NCBI GenBank assembly: GCA_020634315.1
Contig: JACKBV010000012.1
Span: 60,933 to 124,932, forward strand
Source: Ardenticatenaceae bacterium
Lineage (GTDB): Bacteria; Chloroflexota; Anaerolineae; Promineifilales; Promineifilaceae
Reading direction: 5' to 3'
DNA: 64,000 bases
Below are positions 42,605 through 51,357 of this stretch, piece by piece. The notes below the pieces were generated by a model. The model ran no database searches. It worked only from the letters and a program-made list of their open reading frames with translations, and had not been told where the DNA came from. The first letter of the stretch is position 1; every line of letters starts with the position of its first letter. The translations under genes were made by a program, and so were the position numbers.

Positions 42605-42851
42605 ATGGTGAACCAGTTGCACGATTCCGCCCTTGATCCAAGGTCAATGTTCTTATTTGCGTGGTAGCCAGCAAGGCTGCATTTGGGACAATGAAATTGT
42701 CCAAGAAATTATTGGCCTGGACACCAAAAGGGAGATATGGCGGTTTAAAGATATTTCGGAAAATGCGTTTGCCTGGTTTGCTGAGGTTTCCTTAGACAGT
42801 GGAAAAACCTGGAAGATTGAGCAAGAAAAGAAAGGGACGAGAATGCGCTGA
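42605..42851 (+). pseudogene. Possible gene remnant
   Basis: The strand starts MVNQLHDSALDPRSMF in one frame, then stops. The neighbouring frame reads on as EIIGLDTKREIWRFKDISEN, AFAWFAEVSLDSGKTWKIEQ. The last 30 residues look like the C-terminus of DUF1579-like proteins (W.AE.S.D.GKTW..EQE). No complete gene is present, so this is probably a degraded copy. It ends just before the hairpin at 42867. Confidence 0.4.
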
Positions 42852-42866
42852 GTCGGGCGCTTGTTA

Positions 42867-42900
42867 TGTGTGGGGATGAACGGCCGTTTATCCCCACACA
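42867..42900. terminator. Hairpin with AACGGCCGTT at its apex
   Basis: TGTGTGGGGAT and ATCCCCACACA form a perfect 11-base stem around GAACGGCCGTTT, the palindrome itself. No U-tract follows. It lies just upstream of the phosphotransferase start, so it may end leftover upstream transcription or act in the 5' leader. Confidence 0.6.
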
Positions 42901-42916
42901 CCCCCGCAAACAACAG

Positions 42917-43849
42917 ATGAACCAGACATCCAAAACCTACATGGACGAAGCACTGACATGGTGCGCGTTTGTATTGGGACCCATTGCGATTATGGCAGAC
43001 CACAGCAAAGAACATGGCGGGCATGTTTCCTCTACCCGACGGCTGCGAGCCGCACAAGGGTTCTGCTACCTCAAAGTCCACCAAAGCCAAACCCATTGGC
43101 AGCAAGAAGTTCACGCCTACGAGCAGTGGCGCGACGCATTTGGCGACCATGCCCCCCGGCTGCTTGCCGCACGCGACACAGCACCATATGCGCTTGTTGT
43201 GACAGAGTTGCCAGGACAGATTGCCGAAAATATGACTTTGCAGCCAACGCAGGAACGTGCGCTCTGGCATGCGGCGGGCGCAGCCCTTGTCGCCCTGCAC
43301 GAATTGCAGAATGGCGACTACTTTGGCCCATGTCGGCGCGACGGGTCGCCCGCTGATGGTGAAGGGGAACGAGACGCCAGCCAGTATGTCGCCGGGCGAT
43401 TGCAAACACAACTGGATCAGGCCATCAGCAGCAATTACCTAAACGATGAGGAATTGGCAACGCTGCGTGCCGCCCACACGCTGACACCGGCGTTTGCTGG
43501 CGAACGCCCAACAGCGTGTCATCGGGATTACTGTGCAGCAAATTGGCTGGTAAATGAGGAGGGAAGTTGGAGCGGCGTCATTGATTTTGAGTTCGCCCAT
43601 TGGGATGTGCGCGTGACCGATTTTAGCAGAGACCCAAATTGGAATTGGATGCACCGCCCTGACCTGCTTGCTGCTTTTTTTGCGGGATACGGCCGTTCCC
43701 CCACCGCCACCGAAGAAAAACAACTCCTTGTCACCCGCGCAGAATACGCCCTCGGCGCAATTATTTGGGGAACCGAACACGCATTTTATGGCTTTGCGCA
43801 AGAAGGACACGACGCCCTGGCCTATCTAAAACCGCTCCTAAATCCGTAA
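42917..43849 (+). CDS. Aminoglycoside phosphotransferase-family kinase
   Basis: 310 residues from the ATG at 42917. An upstream ATG at 42866 would run through the hairpin and is less likely. The APH/choline-kinase fold shows CHRDYCAANWLVNEEG (catalytic loop HxDxxxxN) and GVIDFEFAHWDVRVTDFSRD (metal loop). VTELPGQIA and HAAGAALVALHELQNGDYFG match the family N-lobe and spacer. The substrate is unknown; such genes are often metabolic kinases rather than resistance genes. Confidence 0.85.
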   Translation: MNQTSKTYMDEALTWCAFVLGPIAIMADHSKEHGGHVSSTRRLRAAQGFCYLKVHQSQTHWQQEVHAYEQWRDAFGDHAPRLLAARDTAPYALVVTELPGQIAENMTLQPTQERALWHAAGAALVALHELQNGDYFGPCRRDGSPADGEGERDASQYVAGRLQTQLDQAISSNYLNDEELATLRAAHTLTPAFAGERPTACHRDYCAANWLVNEEGSWSGVIDFEFAHWDVRVTDFSRDPNWNWMHRPDLLAAFFAGYGRSPTATEEKQLLVTRAEYALGAIIWGTEHAFYGFAQEGHDALAYLKPLLNP

Positions 43850-43877
43850 GGCAACGACAAAAAGCTTCATCTGCGAT

Positions 43878-43911
43878 AAAAAAAAGGAGACTGGATCATC
43901 TCCAATCTCCT
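43878..43911 (-). terminator. Intrinsic terminator of the liv operon
   Basis: On the minus strand AGGAGATTGGA and TCCAGTCTCCT pair around a short loop, followed by TTTTTTTT. It lies 114 bases after the livF stop. Confidence 0.85.
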
Positions 43912-44024
43912 GCCAAATGTTTATCACGCACAACGAGCGTTCTATTGATTATTTCTGGGAAGTTGCGGTTCATTCATGATGGGTCGCACGCATCATAAAG
44001 TTGTTCAATCCTGCAAAGACAAAC

Positions 44025-44738
44025 TTAATCAATCCCCAAATACGCTTTTTGCACCATTGCATTTCGCTGCAAATTCTTGGCCGAATCTTGCAAAACAATC
44101 TCACCCGTTTGCAGCACATAGCCCCGATGCGCAACTTGCAGGGCCATGTGGGCATTCTGCTCCACCAACAAAATCGTTGTGCCCTCTTTGTTAATGTCGG
44201 CAATGGTCGAAAAAATCAACTCCACCAACACCGGCGCTAACCCCATCGAAGGCTCATCCAGCAGCAGCAAGGTGGGACGAGACATCATTGCCCGCGCCAT
44301 CGCCAACATCTGCTGTTCGCCGCCGCTCAATGTACCGGCTACTTGCGTCTTGCGCTCATCAAGGCGGGGGAATAACGCATAAGCCCGCTTGAGATCGTCG
44401 GCAATGCCATCCTTGTCATTACGGTGATAAGCACCCATCTCCAGGTTTTCGGCTACGCTCAGGCGAGCAAACACGCCGCGACCTTCGGGAACCATAGCAA
44501 TGCCTTTGGAGACAAGCTGATGCGCCTTATATTGGTGCAAATCTTCGCCATTTAAGGTCACACTTCCATGTTGCGGCCGCAGTAAGCCGCTAATGGTACG
44601 CAGTGTTGTCGTCTTTCCCGCGCCATTGCCACCAATTAATGAAACAATTTCCCCTTCAGCAACGCTGATCGAAATCCCTTTCAGCGCGTGAATATTGCCG
44701 TAATAGGTGTGGACATCTGTCACTTCTAACAAAGCCAT
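44025..44738 (-). CDS. livF: Branched-chain amino-acid ABC transporter ATPase LivF
   Basis: 237 residues, ATG start. Walker A GGNGAGKTTTLRTISGLL, signature LSGGEQQMLAMARAMMSRP, Walker B LLLLDEPSMGLAP and the H-loop LLVEQN. It powers import of Leu/Ile/Val-type amino acids with LivG, LivH and LivM. It starts 14 bases after livG and is the last gene of the operon; the terminator at 43878-43911 follows. Confidence 0.93.
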   Translation of the reverse strand: MALLEVTDVHTYYGNIHALKGISISVAEGEIVSLIGGNGAGKTTTLRTISGLLRPQHGSVTLNGEDLHQYKAHQLVSKGIAMVPEGRGVFARLSVAENLEMGAYHRNDKDGIADDLKRAYALFPRLDERKTQVAGTLSGGEQQMLAMARAMMSRPTLLLLDEPSMGLAPVLVELIFSTIADINKEGTTILLVEQNAHMALQVAHRGYVLQTGEIVLQDSAKNLQRNAMVQKAYLGID

Positions 44739-44752
44739 ATTGCTGCACTCCT

Positions 44753-45547
44753 CTATGATGCTACTTCGATGGTGGCGCTGGCGGCTGCTCCGCGTCCCAA
44801 ATATGCTTCAATCACGCGCGGGTTATTTTGAATTTCAACGGGCGTTCCCTTGGCGATTTTTTCGCCATAATCCAACACGGTGATGTCTTCAGAGATGCCC
44901 ATAACCACGCGCATATCGTGCTCAATCAGCAAAATGGTGATGCCCAACTCGTCGCGCAGCTGCTTGATGAAAGTCGTGGTATGCGCAGTCTCGCGTGGGT
45001 TCATCCCAGCGGTTGGTTCATCCAGCAGCAGGAGTTTGGGCTTGCTCGCCAGGGCGCGGGCAATTTCCAGGCGGCGCTGATCGCCATAGGGCAGACTTTT
45101 TGCCAGCCAATCGCCCTTGCCTGTTAGCCCGACAAAGTTGAGCAGTTCCCGCGCTTCATCGAGGGCGCGTTCTTCTTCCTGCAATGTGCTGCGCAAGCCA
45201 AAGATGGCGCCGAGCCATGTGGAATGGAGCCGTGGTTCCATGCCGACAAGGATGTTTTCTAACGCTGTCATGTGGGCAAACAGACGAATGTTTTGGTAGG
45301 TTCGTGAAATGCCCATGCGCGTTATTTGATCGGGCGAACGCCCTTTGGCGGAACGGCCGTCAAAGACAATGTCTCCCTCGTCAATCTGGTAAAAACCGGT
45401 AATGCAATTGAAAAAGGTGGTTTTACCCGCGCCATTGGGGCCAATAATGCTCACAATCGCGCCTTTCTCAATGCTAAAAGAGAGATTGTTAACGGCCGTT
45501 AAGCCACCAAACCGTTTCGTTACCTTGATTGCATCTAGTAATGGCAT
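44753..45547 (-). CDS. livG: Branched-chain amino-acid ABC transporter ATPase LivG
   Basis: 264 residues from the ATG at 45547, preceded by GGAG. Walker A GPNGAGKTTFFN, a LivG-type signature SLPYGDQRRLEIARALASKP, Walker B LLLLDEPTAGMNPRE and H-loop LLIEHDMRVVMGISE. It pairs with LivF on the permease. It starts 11 bases after livM stops. Confidence 0.93.
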   Translation of the reverse strand: MPLLDAIKVTKRFGGLTAVNNLSFSIEKGAIVSIIGPNGAGKTTFFNCITGFYQIDEGDIVFDGRSAKGRSPDQITRMGISRTYQNIRLFAHMTALENILVGMEPRLHSTWLGAIFGLRSTLQEEERALDEARELLNFVGLTGKGDWLAKSLPYGDQRRLEIARALASKPKLLLLDEPTAGMNPRETAHTTTFIKQLRDELGITILLIEHDMRVVMGISEDITVLDYGEKIAKGTPVEIQNNPRVIEAYLGRGAAASATIEVAS

Positions 45548-45558
45548 TGGCAAATCTC

Positions 45559-47247
45559 CTACTCCAATCCTTCCGCCTGCATCATCAACTTCTCCTGCTC
45601 TTCCGCCTTTAGTTCACGGCGGCGCACGGGCGACGGCCACAAACCATCCGGCTTACGCAGCATCATGGCAATCAACAAAGCCCCATACAAAAGAAGGCGA
45701 TATTCAGCAAACTCACGCAGCAGCTCAGGCAGCCCAACCAGCACCAACGCCCCGACAACAACACCCGGCAAACTGCCCATCCCACCGACAATAATCAAGC
45801 TCAACACATTGATAGAAATGAGCAAATTAAAGCTGTGCGGGAAAATCGAACTGAGACGCGCGGCAAAAATAGCTCCGGCTAACCCGGAAAAAGCTGCACC
45901 GATACCAAAAGCCAACAGTTTAGTCTTCACCAGATGGATGCCCATTGCTTCGGCGACATCTTCATCTTCACGCAGTGACATCCACTGCCGCCCCAAGCGC
46001 GAATCACGCAAGCGGCTGGAGATGAACAACGCGAGGAAGACACTGGCTAAAATCACATAATAAAAGTGCTGCGGCTGCAAAATGGTAAATCCAAAAATCT
46101 CCGGCTTGGGAATCTGTAAAATACCCTGCGCCCCGCCAATGACCGGTTTCAGCAGGTCAGACGTTGCCAACACGCGAATGATTTCGCCAAAACCAAGGGT
46201 GACAATTGCCAGATAATCGCCGCGCATGCGCAGCACCGGCGTCCCCAAAATGATCCCGGCGATAGTGGATGTTGCCACACAAATGGGCAGCGCCAGCCAA
46301 AAGGAGATACCTCCCACACCTAAATCACCCTGGGAAGTGAGGATGCCCATCATGTAAGCGCCAATGGCAAAAAAGGCCACATAGCCCAGGTCGAGCAACC
46401 CGGCAAAACCAACCACGATGTTTAGCCCCAACCCCATCAAGACGTAGAGGCCAACGTTATCCACCACTTCGGTGAGGTATGTGCCTAAGATAAATGGCAG
46501 CACGAGCAAGAGAAGCAGGCCAGCGCCGAGAGATGTGCGGCGTGCGTTGGCAACTTGCACGGCCGAACGGGCAGCGATTCGTTTTTGGTACCGTTCACGA
46601 CCCTGGGCACGCCACCAGGCGATGCCAACGGTGATCAGGACAAGCAGGATAACGGCCGTTACCAATGTAATCCCTTTCGTGCCAAACAGAAAACGGAGAA
46701 CGCCACGAGGCAGTAACGGCCGTAAAATATTGAGCAGCACCTCAGAGAGCACGCCAATCAACAACGTCCAGCCCACACCCAACACCAGCGGGTCGCTAAT
46801 GCGGTCAGGAATGACGTGTGTGGTTGCCCCGACCAAACCGAGAACCCCCATAACGGCCGTTAACAACAATCCACCCACAATTTGCCCGCTGCCAAACGTC
46901 AAAATCCCAATCAACGTTGGCGAAACATTCACCAATTGCGCACGCAAACCCGGATAAATAAGCGTCAACATCAGCAACAAAAAGATCGGAATCGCCGCAA
47001 ACACACCGGCCAACGCGCCACTTATCAAAGCAGGGCCATAAGCACGTATATCACGCCCCTTCACCACAAGAAAGCCAACAACGGCCGGAGCAGCAAACAA
47101 CAACAACTGCCCCAAAGAAAACACGTCAGTGATAACATCGCGCTGGTCAAACGCCTCCACCATGCCAATGACACTCAAGCCAAGCGCAATAACGCCTGCC
47201 AGCAATCCCTTCCGTATCGCATCACGTACATCAAGTTGGGCCATCAT
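45559..47247 (-). CDS. livM: Branched-chain amino-acid permease LivM with long N-terminal membrane extension
   Basis: 562 residues from the ATG at 47247 (or 47244). The LivM core lies in about 255-535: GLNIVVGFAGLLDLGYVAFF, RMRGDYLAIVTLGFGEIIRV and SLREDEDVAEAMGIHLVKTK. The first about 240 residues are extra. They hold six or so additional hydrophobic helices (VIALGLSVIGMVEAF, LLLFAAPAVVGFLVV, others) not found in the usual 300-420-residue LivM. The C-terminus carries a short charged tail. The extension is in frame without a break, so it is real or a fusion with a membrane domain. Confidence 0.9.
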   Translation of the reverse strand: MMAQLDVRDAIRKGLLAGVIALGLSVIGMVEAFDQRDVITDVFSLGQLLLFAAPAVVGFLVVKGRDIRAYGPALISGALAGVFAAIPIFLLLMLTLIYPGLRAQLVNVSPTLIGILTFGSGQIVGGLLLTAVMGVLGLVGATTHVIPDRISDPLVLGVGWTLLIGVLSEVLLNILRPLLPRGVLRFLFGTKGITLVTAVILLVLITVGIAWWRAQGRERYQKRIAARSAVQVANARRTSLGAGLLLLLVLPFILGTYLTEVVDNVGLYVLMGLGLNIVVGFAGLLDLGYVAFFAIGAYMMGILTSQGDLGVGGISFWLALPICVATSTIAGIILGTPVLRMRGDYLAIVTLGFGEIIRVLATSDLLKPVIGGAQGILQIPKPEIFGFTILQPQHFYYVILASVFLALFISSRLRDSRLGRQWMSLREDEDVAEAMGIHLVKTKLLAFGIGAAFSGLAGAIFAARLSSIFPHSFNLLISINVLSLIIVGGMGSLPGVVVGALVLVGLPELLREFAEYRLLLYGALLIAMMLRKPDGLWPSPVRRRELKAEEQEKLMMQAEGLE

Positions 47248-47255
47248 CAACTCCC

Positions 47256-48326
47256 TTACGCCTTCTTCTCAGCCAGACGTTCGCCAATAATGCCTTGAGG
47301 ACGGAAAATCAAGACCAACACCAGCATCGTGAACGCAATCACATCTTTAAGCTGATGCCCACCGGGAATGCCCAACCCCTCCAGGAAAAGTGGCGGCCCC
47401 ACAGCTTCAATCACCCCCAGGAACAAGCCACCCAGCGCAGCCCCAGGAATACTGCCAATCCCGCCCAACACAGCGGCCGTAAACGCCTTAATGCCCGGCA
47501 CAAAGCCCATAAAGAAATGCACCTGCCGGAACACCAATCCGTACAAAACACCAGCAGCACCGGCCATCGCCGCCCCAGTCGCAAACGTAATGGCAATCGT
47601 GCGGTCAACATCAATCCCCATCAGCGCCGCCACATCTTTATCTTCAGCCACTGCACGAATGGCTTTCCCTGTCTTCGTGCGCATCACAAAGAAATACAGA
47701 CCTACCAACATAACGACCGAAGCCACCACCACCACAGCGCGTGTCTTCAAAATCTCTATGCCAAATAAATTATATTTTCCTTGCAGCACAGCCAATTCGG
47801 GAAAAGGCACCAGCGACGAACCATACAACCCACGGAAAAAGTATTGCCAAAAGAAGGAAGCGCCAATAGCCGTGATCAAGGGAACCAGGCGCGGCGCACG
47901 ACGCAATGGACGATAGGCAACTCGCTCCGTTAACACAGCAACCCCTATCGAAATCAGCATCGCCGTAAGCATAATCGCCAACATCCCAATAATAGGATGC
48001 TCATCCAAAAAGCCAGATGCACTCAGGGGCAGCGCCACAAAAACAGTGGCCGTCATCGTTCCGGACATGAAGAACTCCCCATGTGCGAAGTTGATCATGA
48101 ACAGCACACCATAAACAAGCGTATACCCTAAAGCGATGAGGGCGTACAAACTCCCCTGAGACAAACCAGATACAAAAAAATCGATCCAGTCATCGGCCGT
48201 ATATGCATTGCCACGTCCCAGAAAGATCTTCGCTACCGTCCCCCAAATGACAATAATAATGATGACCGCCCGAAATAACCAAAGAAGTAGATCAATGTAG
48301 TCGATGTCCTTGAACCGTTGAGACAT
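47256..48326 (-). CDS. livH: Branched-chain amino-acid permease LivH
   Basis: 356 residues, ATG start. LivH core: DFFVSGLSQGSLYALIALGY, then TLVYGVLFMINFAHGEFFMS, AYRPLRRAPRLVPLITAIGA and GVLYGLVFRQVHFFMGFVPG. The last segment KAFTAAVLGGIGSIPGAALG is typical. About eight membrane helices; the first about 45 residues add one extra N-terminal helix. It starts nine bases before livM begins. The strong hairpin lies just upstream. Confidence 0.93.
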   Translation of the reverse strand: MSQRFKDIDYIDLLLWLFRAVIIIIVIWGTVAKIFLGRGNAYTADDWIDFFVSGLSQGSLYALIALGYTLVYGVLFMINFAHGEFFMSGTMTATVFVALPLSASGFLDEHPIIGMLAIMLTAMLISIGVAVLTERVAYRPLRRAPRLVPLITAIGASFFWQYFFRGLYGSSLVPFPELAVLQGKYNLFGIEILKTRAVVVVASVVMLVGLYFFVMRTKTGKAIRAVAEDKDVAALMGIDVDRTIAITFATGAAMAGAAGVLYGLVFRQVHFFMGFVPGIKAFTAAVLGGIGSIPGAALGGLFLGVIEAVGPPLFLEGLGIPGGHQLKDVIAFTMLVLVLIFRPQGIIGERLAEKKA

Positions 48327-48365
48327 ATGCCTTTGCTCCGTTGACGGGAAATGGGGTTTTTAGGA

Positions 48366-48396
48366 AATAGGCTCCGGTTGCCGGCCGGAGCCTATT
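48366..48396 (-). promoter_or_regulatory. 12-base perfect hairpin between livJ-type gene and livH
   Basis: AATAGGCTCCGG (48366-48377) pairs exactly with CCGGAGCCTATT (48385-48396). On the minus strand it is followed by TCCTAAAAACCCC, not a U-tract. It is placed to stabilise the binding-protein message or reduce read-through, so the binding protein is made in excess over the permease. Confidence 0.7.
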
Positions 48397-48487
48397 CTTC
48401 ACACGAATAAAAACTCAAGGTCTAGGCTTCAATCATCCGCTGCCACAAAGTTGAACAAATTGGTGAATGACGAGCCAGGGACAAGCT

Positions 48488-49684
48488 CTACGGCCAGATC
48501 GCTTCAAACGCGCCGTCTTTCACTTCACTAACCGCGATTTTCGGGTCAGCGCAGTCGCCGTATTCATTGCACGTCAGCGTACCGGTAATACCCTGGTAGC
48601 CAGATGTAGCAAACAACTTATCACGCAGCGCCTGACGACCAATCAACAGCGTACCATCGTCGCCTTCTTGAGCAACTTCCTCAATTGCCTTCAGCAGCAG
48701 CGTCGTGGCATCAAATGCATGTGCATGGAAGACCGACAAGGGTTCCGTGCCATATTTTTCTTGATAGGTCGACAAGAAGCGATCATAGGTCTCGTTGGTA
48801 AAGCTCAGGTCTGGGCCGGAGACATACATACCCTCAGCGGCGCTGCCCGCCGCTTCCAGGAAGTCAGGTGATTGCACACCATCGGCTGCCGCCAGGTAAA
48901 CGCCATCCAGGGCGTCAATGTCACGGGCTGTCTTGGTGATCAATCCACCCAGGGAAACGAATACCGGGTAGTAGATAAATTCTGGGCCGGCGGCCGCTAC
49001 GGTAGTCAACAGGGGTTCAACATTGGTGGCATCAGGGGCTTCTGCTTCGAAGGCCACAATTTCACCACCCAATTCGGTGAAGGAATCGCGGAATACACTG
49101 GCTAAACCTTCGGTGTAGGGATCGCCATCGTGGATAGCGGCGGCTTTGCGAACGCCAAGTACGTTATACGCATACTCAGCCATCGCGCGTCCTTGAACCT
49201 TGTCGTTGTGGGCGGTACGCAAATAGCCAGCTTCATGTGTTTCCGGATCAGTTAATGCAGGGGAGGTGTTGGAGGGGGAAATCATGATATAACCAGCGTC
49301 AGAAACAATCTTGGACGCAGGCACGCCAGCGCCAGAACAGCTTGTGCCAATCACGCCCACGATTTGTGGGTTGGAGACAATTTTCTGAGCAGAAGTTTGT
49401 CCACCTTCGGCGCTACAACCATCATCTTCCGGTTGGAGCTGGACTTCATGACCTAACACATCGCCATAAAAGTCAATCGCGATTTCGACACCATACTGGG
49501 AATCAAGGCCAAGTTGTTCGTTGGGACCCGTAATAACTAACGCGGAAGCGATGATAATGGGATCATCAGGAGCAACTTCTACACAGCCCAGAGCATCCTC
49601 GCATTCAAGGGCTTGACCACCACAGGCACTTAAAACAAGTGCGAACAAGGTTATCAATAAAACAAACAGGAAGGTGCGTTTCAT
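48488..49684 (-). CDS. Branched-chain amino-acid ABC transporter substrate-binding lipoprotein
   Basis: 398 residues from the ATG at 49684, preceded by AGGAG. Lipobox LSAC (Cys21). LIV-binding fold: VGVIGTSCSGAGVPASKIVS, MISPSNTSPALTDPETHEAG and YLRTAHNDKVQGRAMAEYAY. The N-terminal ALECEDALGCVEVAPDDPII is shared with the orphan paralogue at 38859-40157. Its ligand is probably Leu/Ile/Val or a related amino acid. It is the first gene of the liv operon. Confidence 0.92.
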   Translation of the reverse strand: MKRTFLFVLLITLFALVLSACGGQALECEDALGCVEVAPDDPIIIASALVITGPNEQLGLDSQYGVEIAIDFYGDVLGHEVQLQPEDDGCSAEGGQTSAQKIVSNPQIVGVIGTSCSGAGVPASKIVSDAGYIMISPSNTSPALTDPETHEAGYLRTAHNDKVQGRAMAEYAYNVLGVRKAAAIHDGDPYTEGLASVFRDSFTELGGEIVAFEAEAPDATNVEPLLTTVAAAGPEFIYYPVFVSLGGLITKTARDIDALDGVYLAAADGVQSPDFLEAAGSAAEGMYVSGPDLSFTNETYDRFLSTYQEKYGTEPLSVFHAHAFDATTLLLKAIEEVAQEGDDGTLLIGRQALRDKLFATSGYQGITGTLTCNEYGDCADPKIAVSEVKDGAFEAIWP

Positions 49685-49882
49685 ATTTTTCTCCTCCATC
49701 TTGGATTGTAAAGTTTCAATTTCGGGACTTCATCTAAGGAAGCCTATCAATTCTAACGGGCGTTTTTCACATAAACTTCAATATATGGTTCCGGGAGCGA
49801 TTAATCACCTCCTTAAAAGTATGCAAATGTGTGGTTATAGTGTGGGAAACAAGGGAAATTCTATTGACAATCCGCAGCATTG

Positions 49883-50572
49883 TCAACTTGCTGCTGTAAG
49901 ATCGTCTGGTTCGTCAATATTTTCGACAAATTCCCCAGTCACTAAAAAGATGACGCGCTCGGCAATATTCGTGGCGCGATCCCCAATGCGCTCCAGATTA
50001 TGCCCGACCCAAAGCAAGAAAGTTGCACGCTGCGCAGATTCTTCATCGGTCATCTCATGCAATGTTTCGCGAAAGAGTTTGTTGTATTGTTTATCAAGTT
50101 TGTTGTCACGTTTGATCATGTTGCGGGCACGCTCAACGTCACGATCAAGAAACGCTTGAATCCCTTCTTGGACCATCTGGCGGGCGCGTTTTGCCATTTT
50201 TGGCAGCTTGCTGGATGCATCGATCTCTGGTTGGCCGGTCATGCGTTTGACCAGGCTGGCAATACCGGCGGCGTGGTCTCCCATGCGTTCCAGTTCCACA
50301 GCCAGGTGGATAGCGGCGATGATGGTGCGCAAATCGCTGGCGGCAGGAGATTGCGTTGCCAGGGTCATGTAAACGGTGTCTTCTACATCGTGGCGCAAAT
50401 GGTTTAATTCGTTATCACCGACTATGACTTCTTGCGCGAGTTGGACATCATATGTGTTGAGGGCAAGGATGGCTTTGTCGATGGCTTCGTCAACCATGCT
50501 GGTCATTTGCAGCAGTTTTTCGCGGATCTTTAAAATGTCACGGTCGAGTAATGAACGACTGGGTAAACTCAT
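49883..50572 (-). CDS. phoU: Phosphate signalling regulator PhoU
   Basis: 229 residues, ATG start. Two PhoU helical repeats: EKLLQMTSMVDEAIDKAILA and SPAASDLRTIIAAIHLAVEL ERMGDHAAG, then VERARNMIKRDNKLDKQYNK and WVGHNLERIGDRATNIAERV. The E..GDHA and E.IGDRATN metal-binding signatures are intact. It normally damps the Pho two-component response and phosphate uptake; no pst or pho genes are adjacent in this window. Confidence 0.92.
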   Translation of the reverse strand: MSLPSRSLLDRDILKIREKLLQMTSMVDEAIDKAILALNTYDVQLAQEVIVGDNELNHLRHDVEDTVYMTLATQSPAASDLRTIIAAIHLAVELERMGDHAAGIASLVKRMTGQPEIDASSKLPKMAKRARQMVQEGIQAFLDRDVERARNMIKRDNKLDKQYNKLFRETLHEMTDEESAQRATFLLWVGHNLERIGDRATNIAERVIFLVTGEFVENIDEPDDLTAAS

Positions 50573-50614
50573 GGTGTGTCTCCTTAAAATAATAATCTAT
50601 AGCTAATGAAGTGA

Positions 50615-51334
50615 TTACTGTCGCAGTTCGTTGAAGAGTGTCGTGATGTCATCCGCGCTGTGATGGGTAAAGGGAGTGCCATGACCACAGGCAATCACTG
50701 CGGGGGCCAGTTCTAACAGGCGAATGGCGGAATGGCGGGCGGCGTCTGGGTCGGCTGTGATACGAGGAGGCGTGGATTGTAAACGGCCGTTGCGCGTGTT
50801 CAACGCATCACCAGCAAACAAGACACCATAAGCGACACTATAAAATGAAAAATGGTCAAGCGTATGTCCAGGCGTCGCCAACACCTGCAAACCACCCAAA
50901 ATGGGCAGCACATCGCCATCCGCAAATTGCGTAATTGTCGCGGCAGATACCGCGCCATAGCGGATAAAACGATCAATCACCCACTGCACCGGAAACGGCA
51001 TGTGGGACGGTGAACGCCCCTGTCGTAACAGGGATGCCGTTGCCGCTCCAGCGAAAACGGCCGCGCCCGTCGCCGCCTGCACCACTGCCAGACTCCCGGC
51101 ATGATCCATATCTGCGTGGGTGACAAGAATGCGGGTTAAATCGGTGCGTTGGCGTCCGATTTGGGCGATCAAGTCCCAAACCAACTCAGCACGTCCGGGC
51201 ATGCCCGTGTCAATCAGCGTCAATCCTTCATCCTCAACGCAGAGGTAAAAGTTGCCGCCACCACCATCAATACAATAAACGCCCGCCGCAATTTCCGTCG
51301 CCATCACTCGTTTGTTAACAAAGGTTAGCGGCAT
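50615..51334 (-). CDS. MBL-fold metallo-hydrolase
   Basis: 239 residues; start at ATG 51334 or at 51304 (MATEIAAGVYCI). The metallo-beta-lactamase-fold zinc motif is VTHADMDHAGSL (HxDxDH), with later His in ATPGHTLDHFSFY and CGHGTPF and Asp in LFAGDALNTRNG. Probable hydrolase of a small ester or thioester; substrate unknown. It lies between phoU and the NERD-like gene. Confidence 0.85.
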   Translation of the reverse strand: MPLTFVNKRVMATEIAAGVYCIDGGGGNFYLCVEDEGLTLIDTGMPGRAELVWDLIAQIGRQRTDLTRILVTHADMDHAGSLAVVQAATGAAVFAGAATASLLRQGRSPSHMPFPVQWVIDRFIRYGAVSAATITQFADGDVLPILGGLQVLATPGHTLDHFSFYSVAYGVLFAGDALNTRNGRLQSTPPRITADPDAARHSAIRLLELAPAVIACGHGTPFTHHSADDITTLFNELRQ

Positions 51335-51357
51335 CAGCCACTAACCAACTACCTGTT

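Noticed and set aside
42917..43849. Aminoglycoside resistance determinant
   Set aside because: The APH fold is shared by many metabolic kinases and no mobile context or known resistance type is visible.
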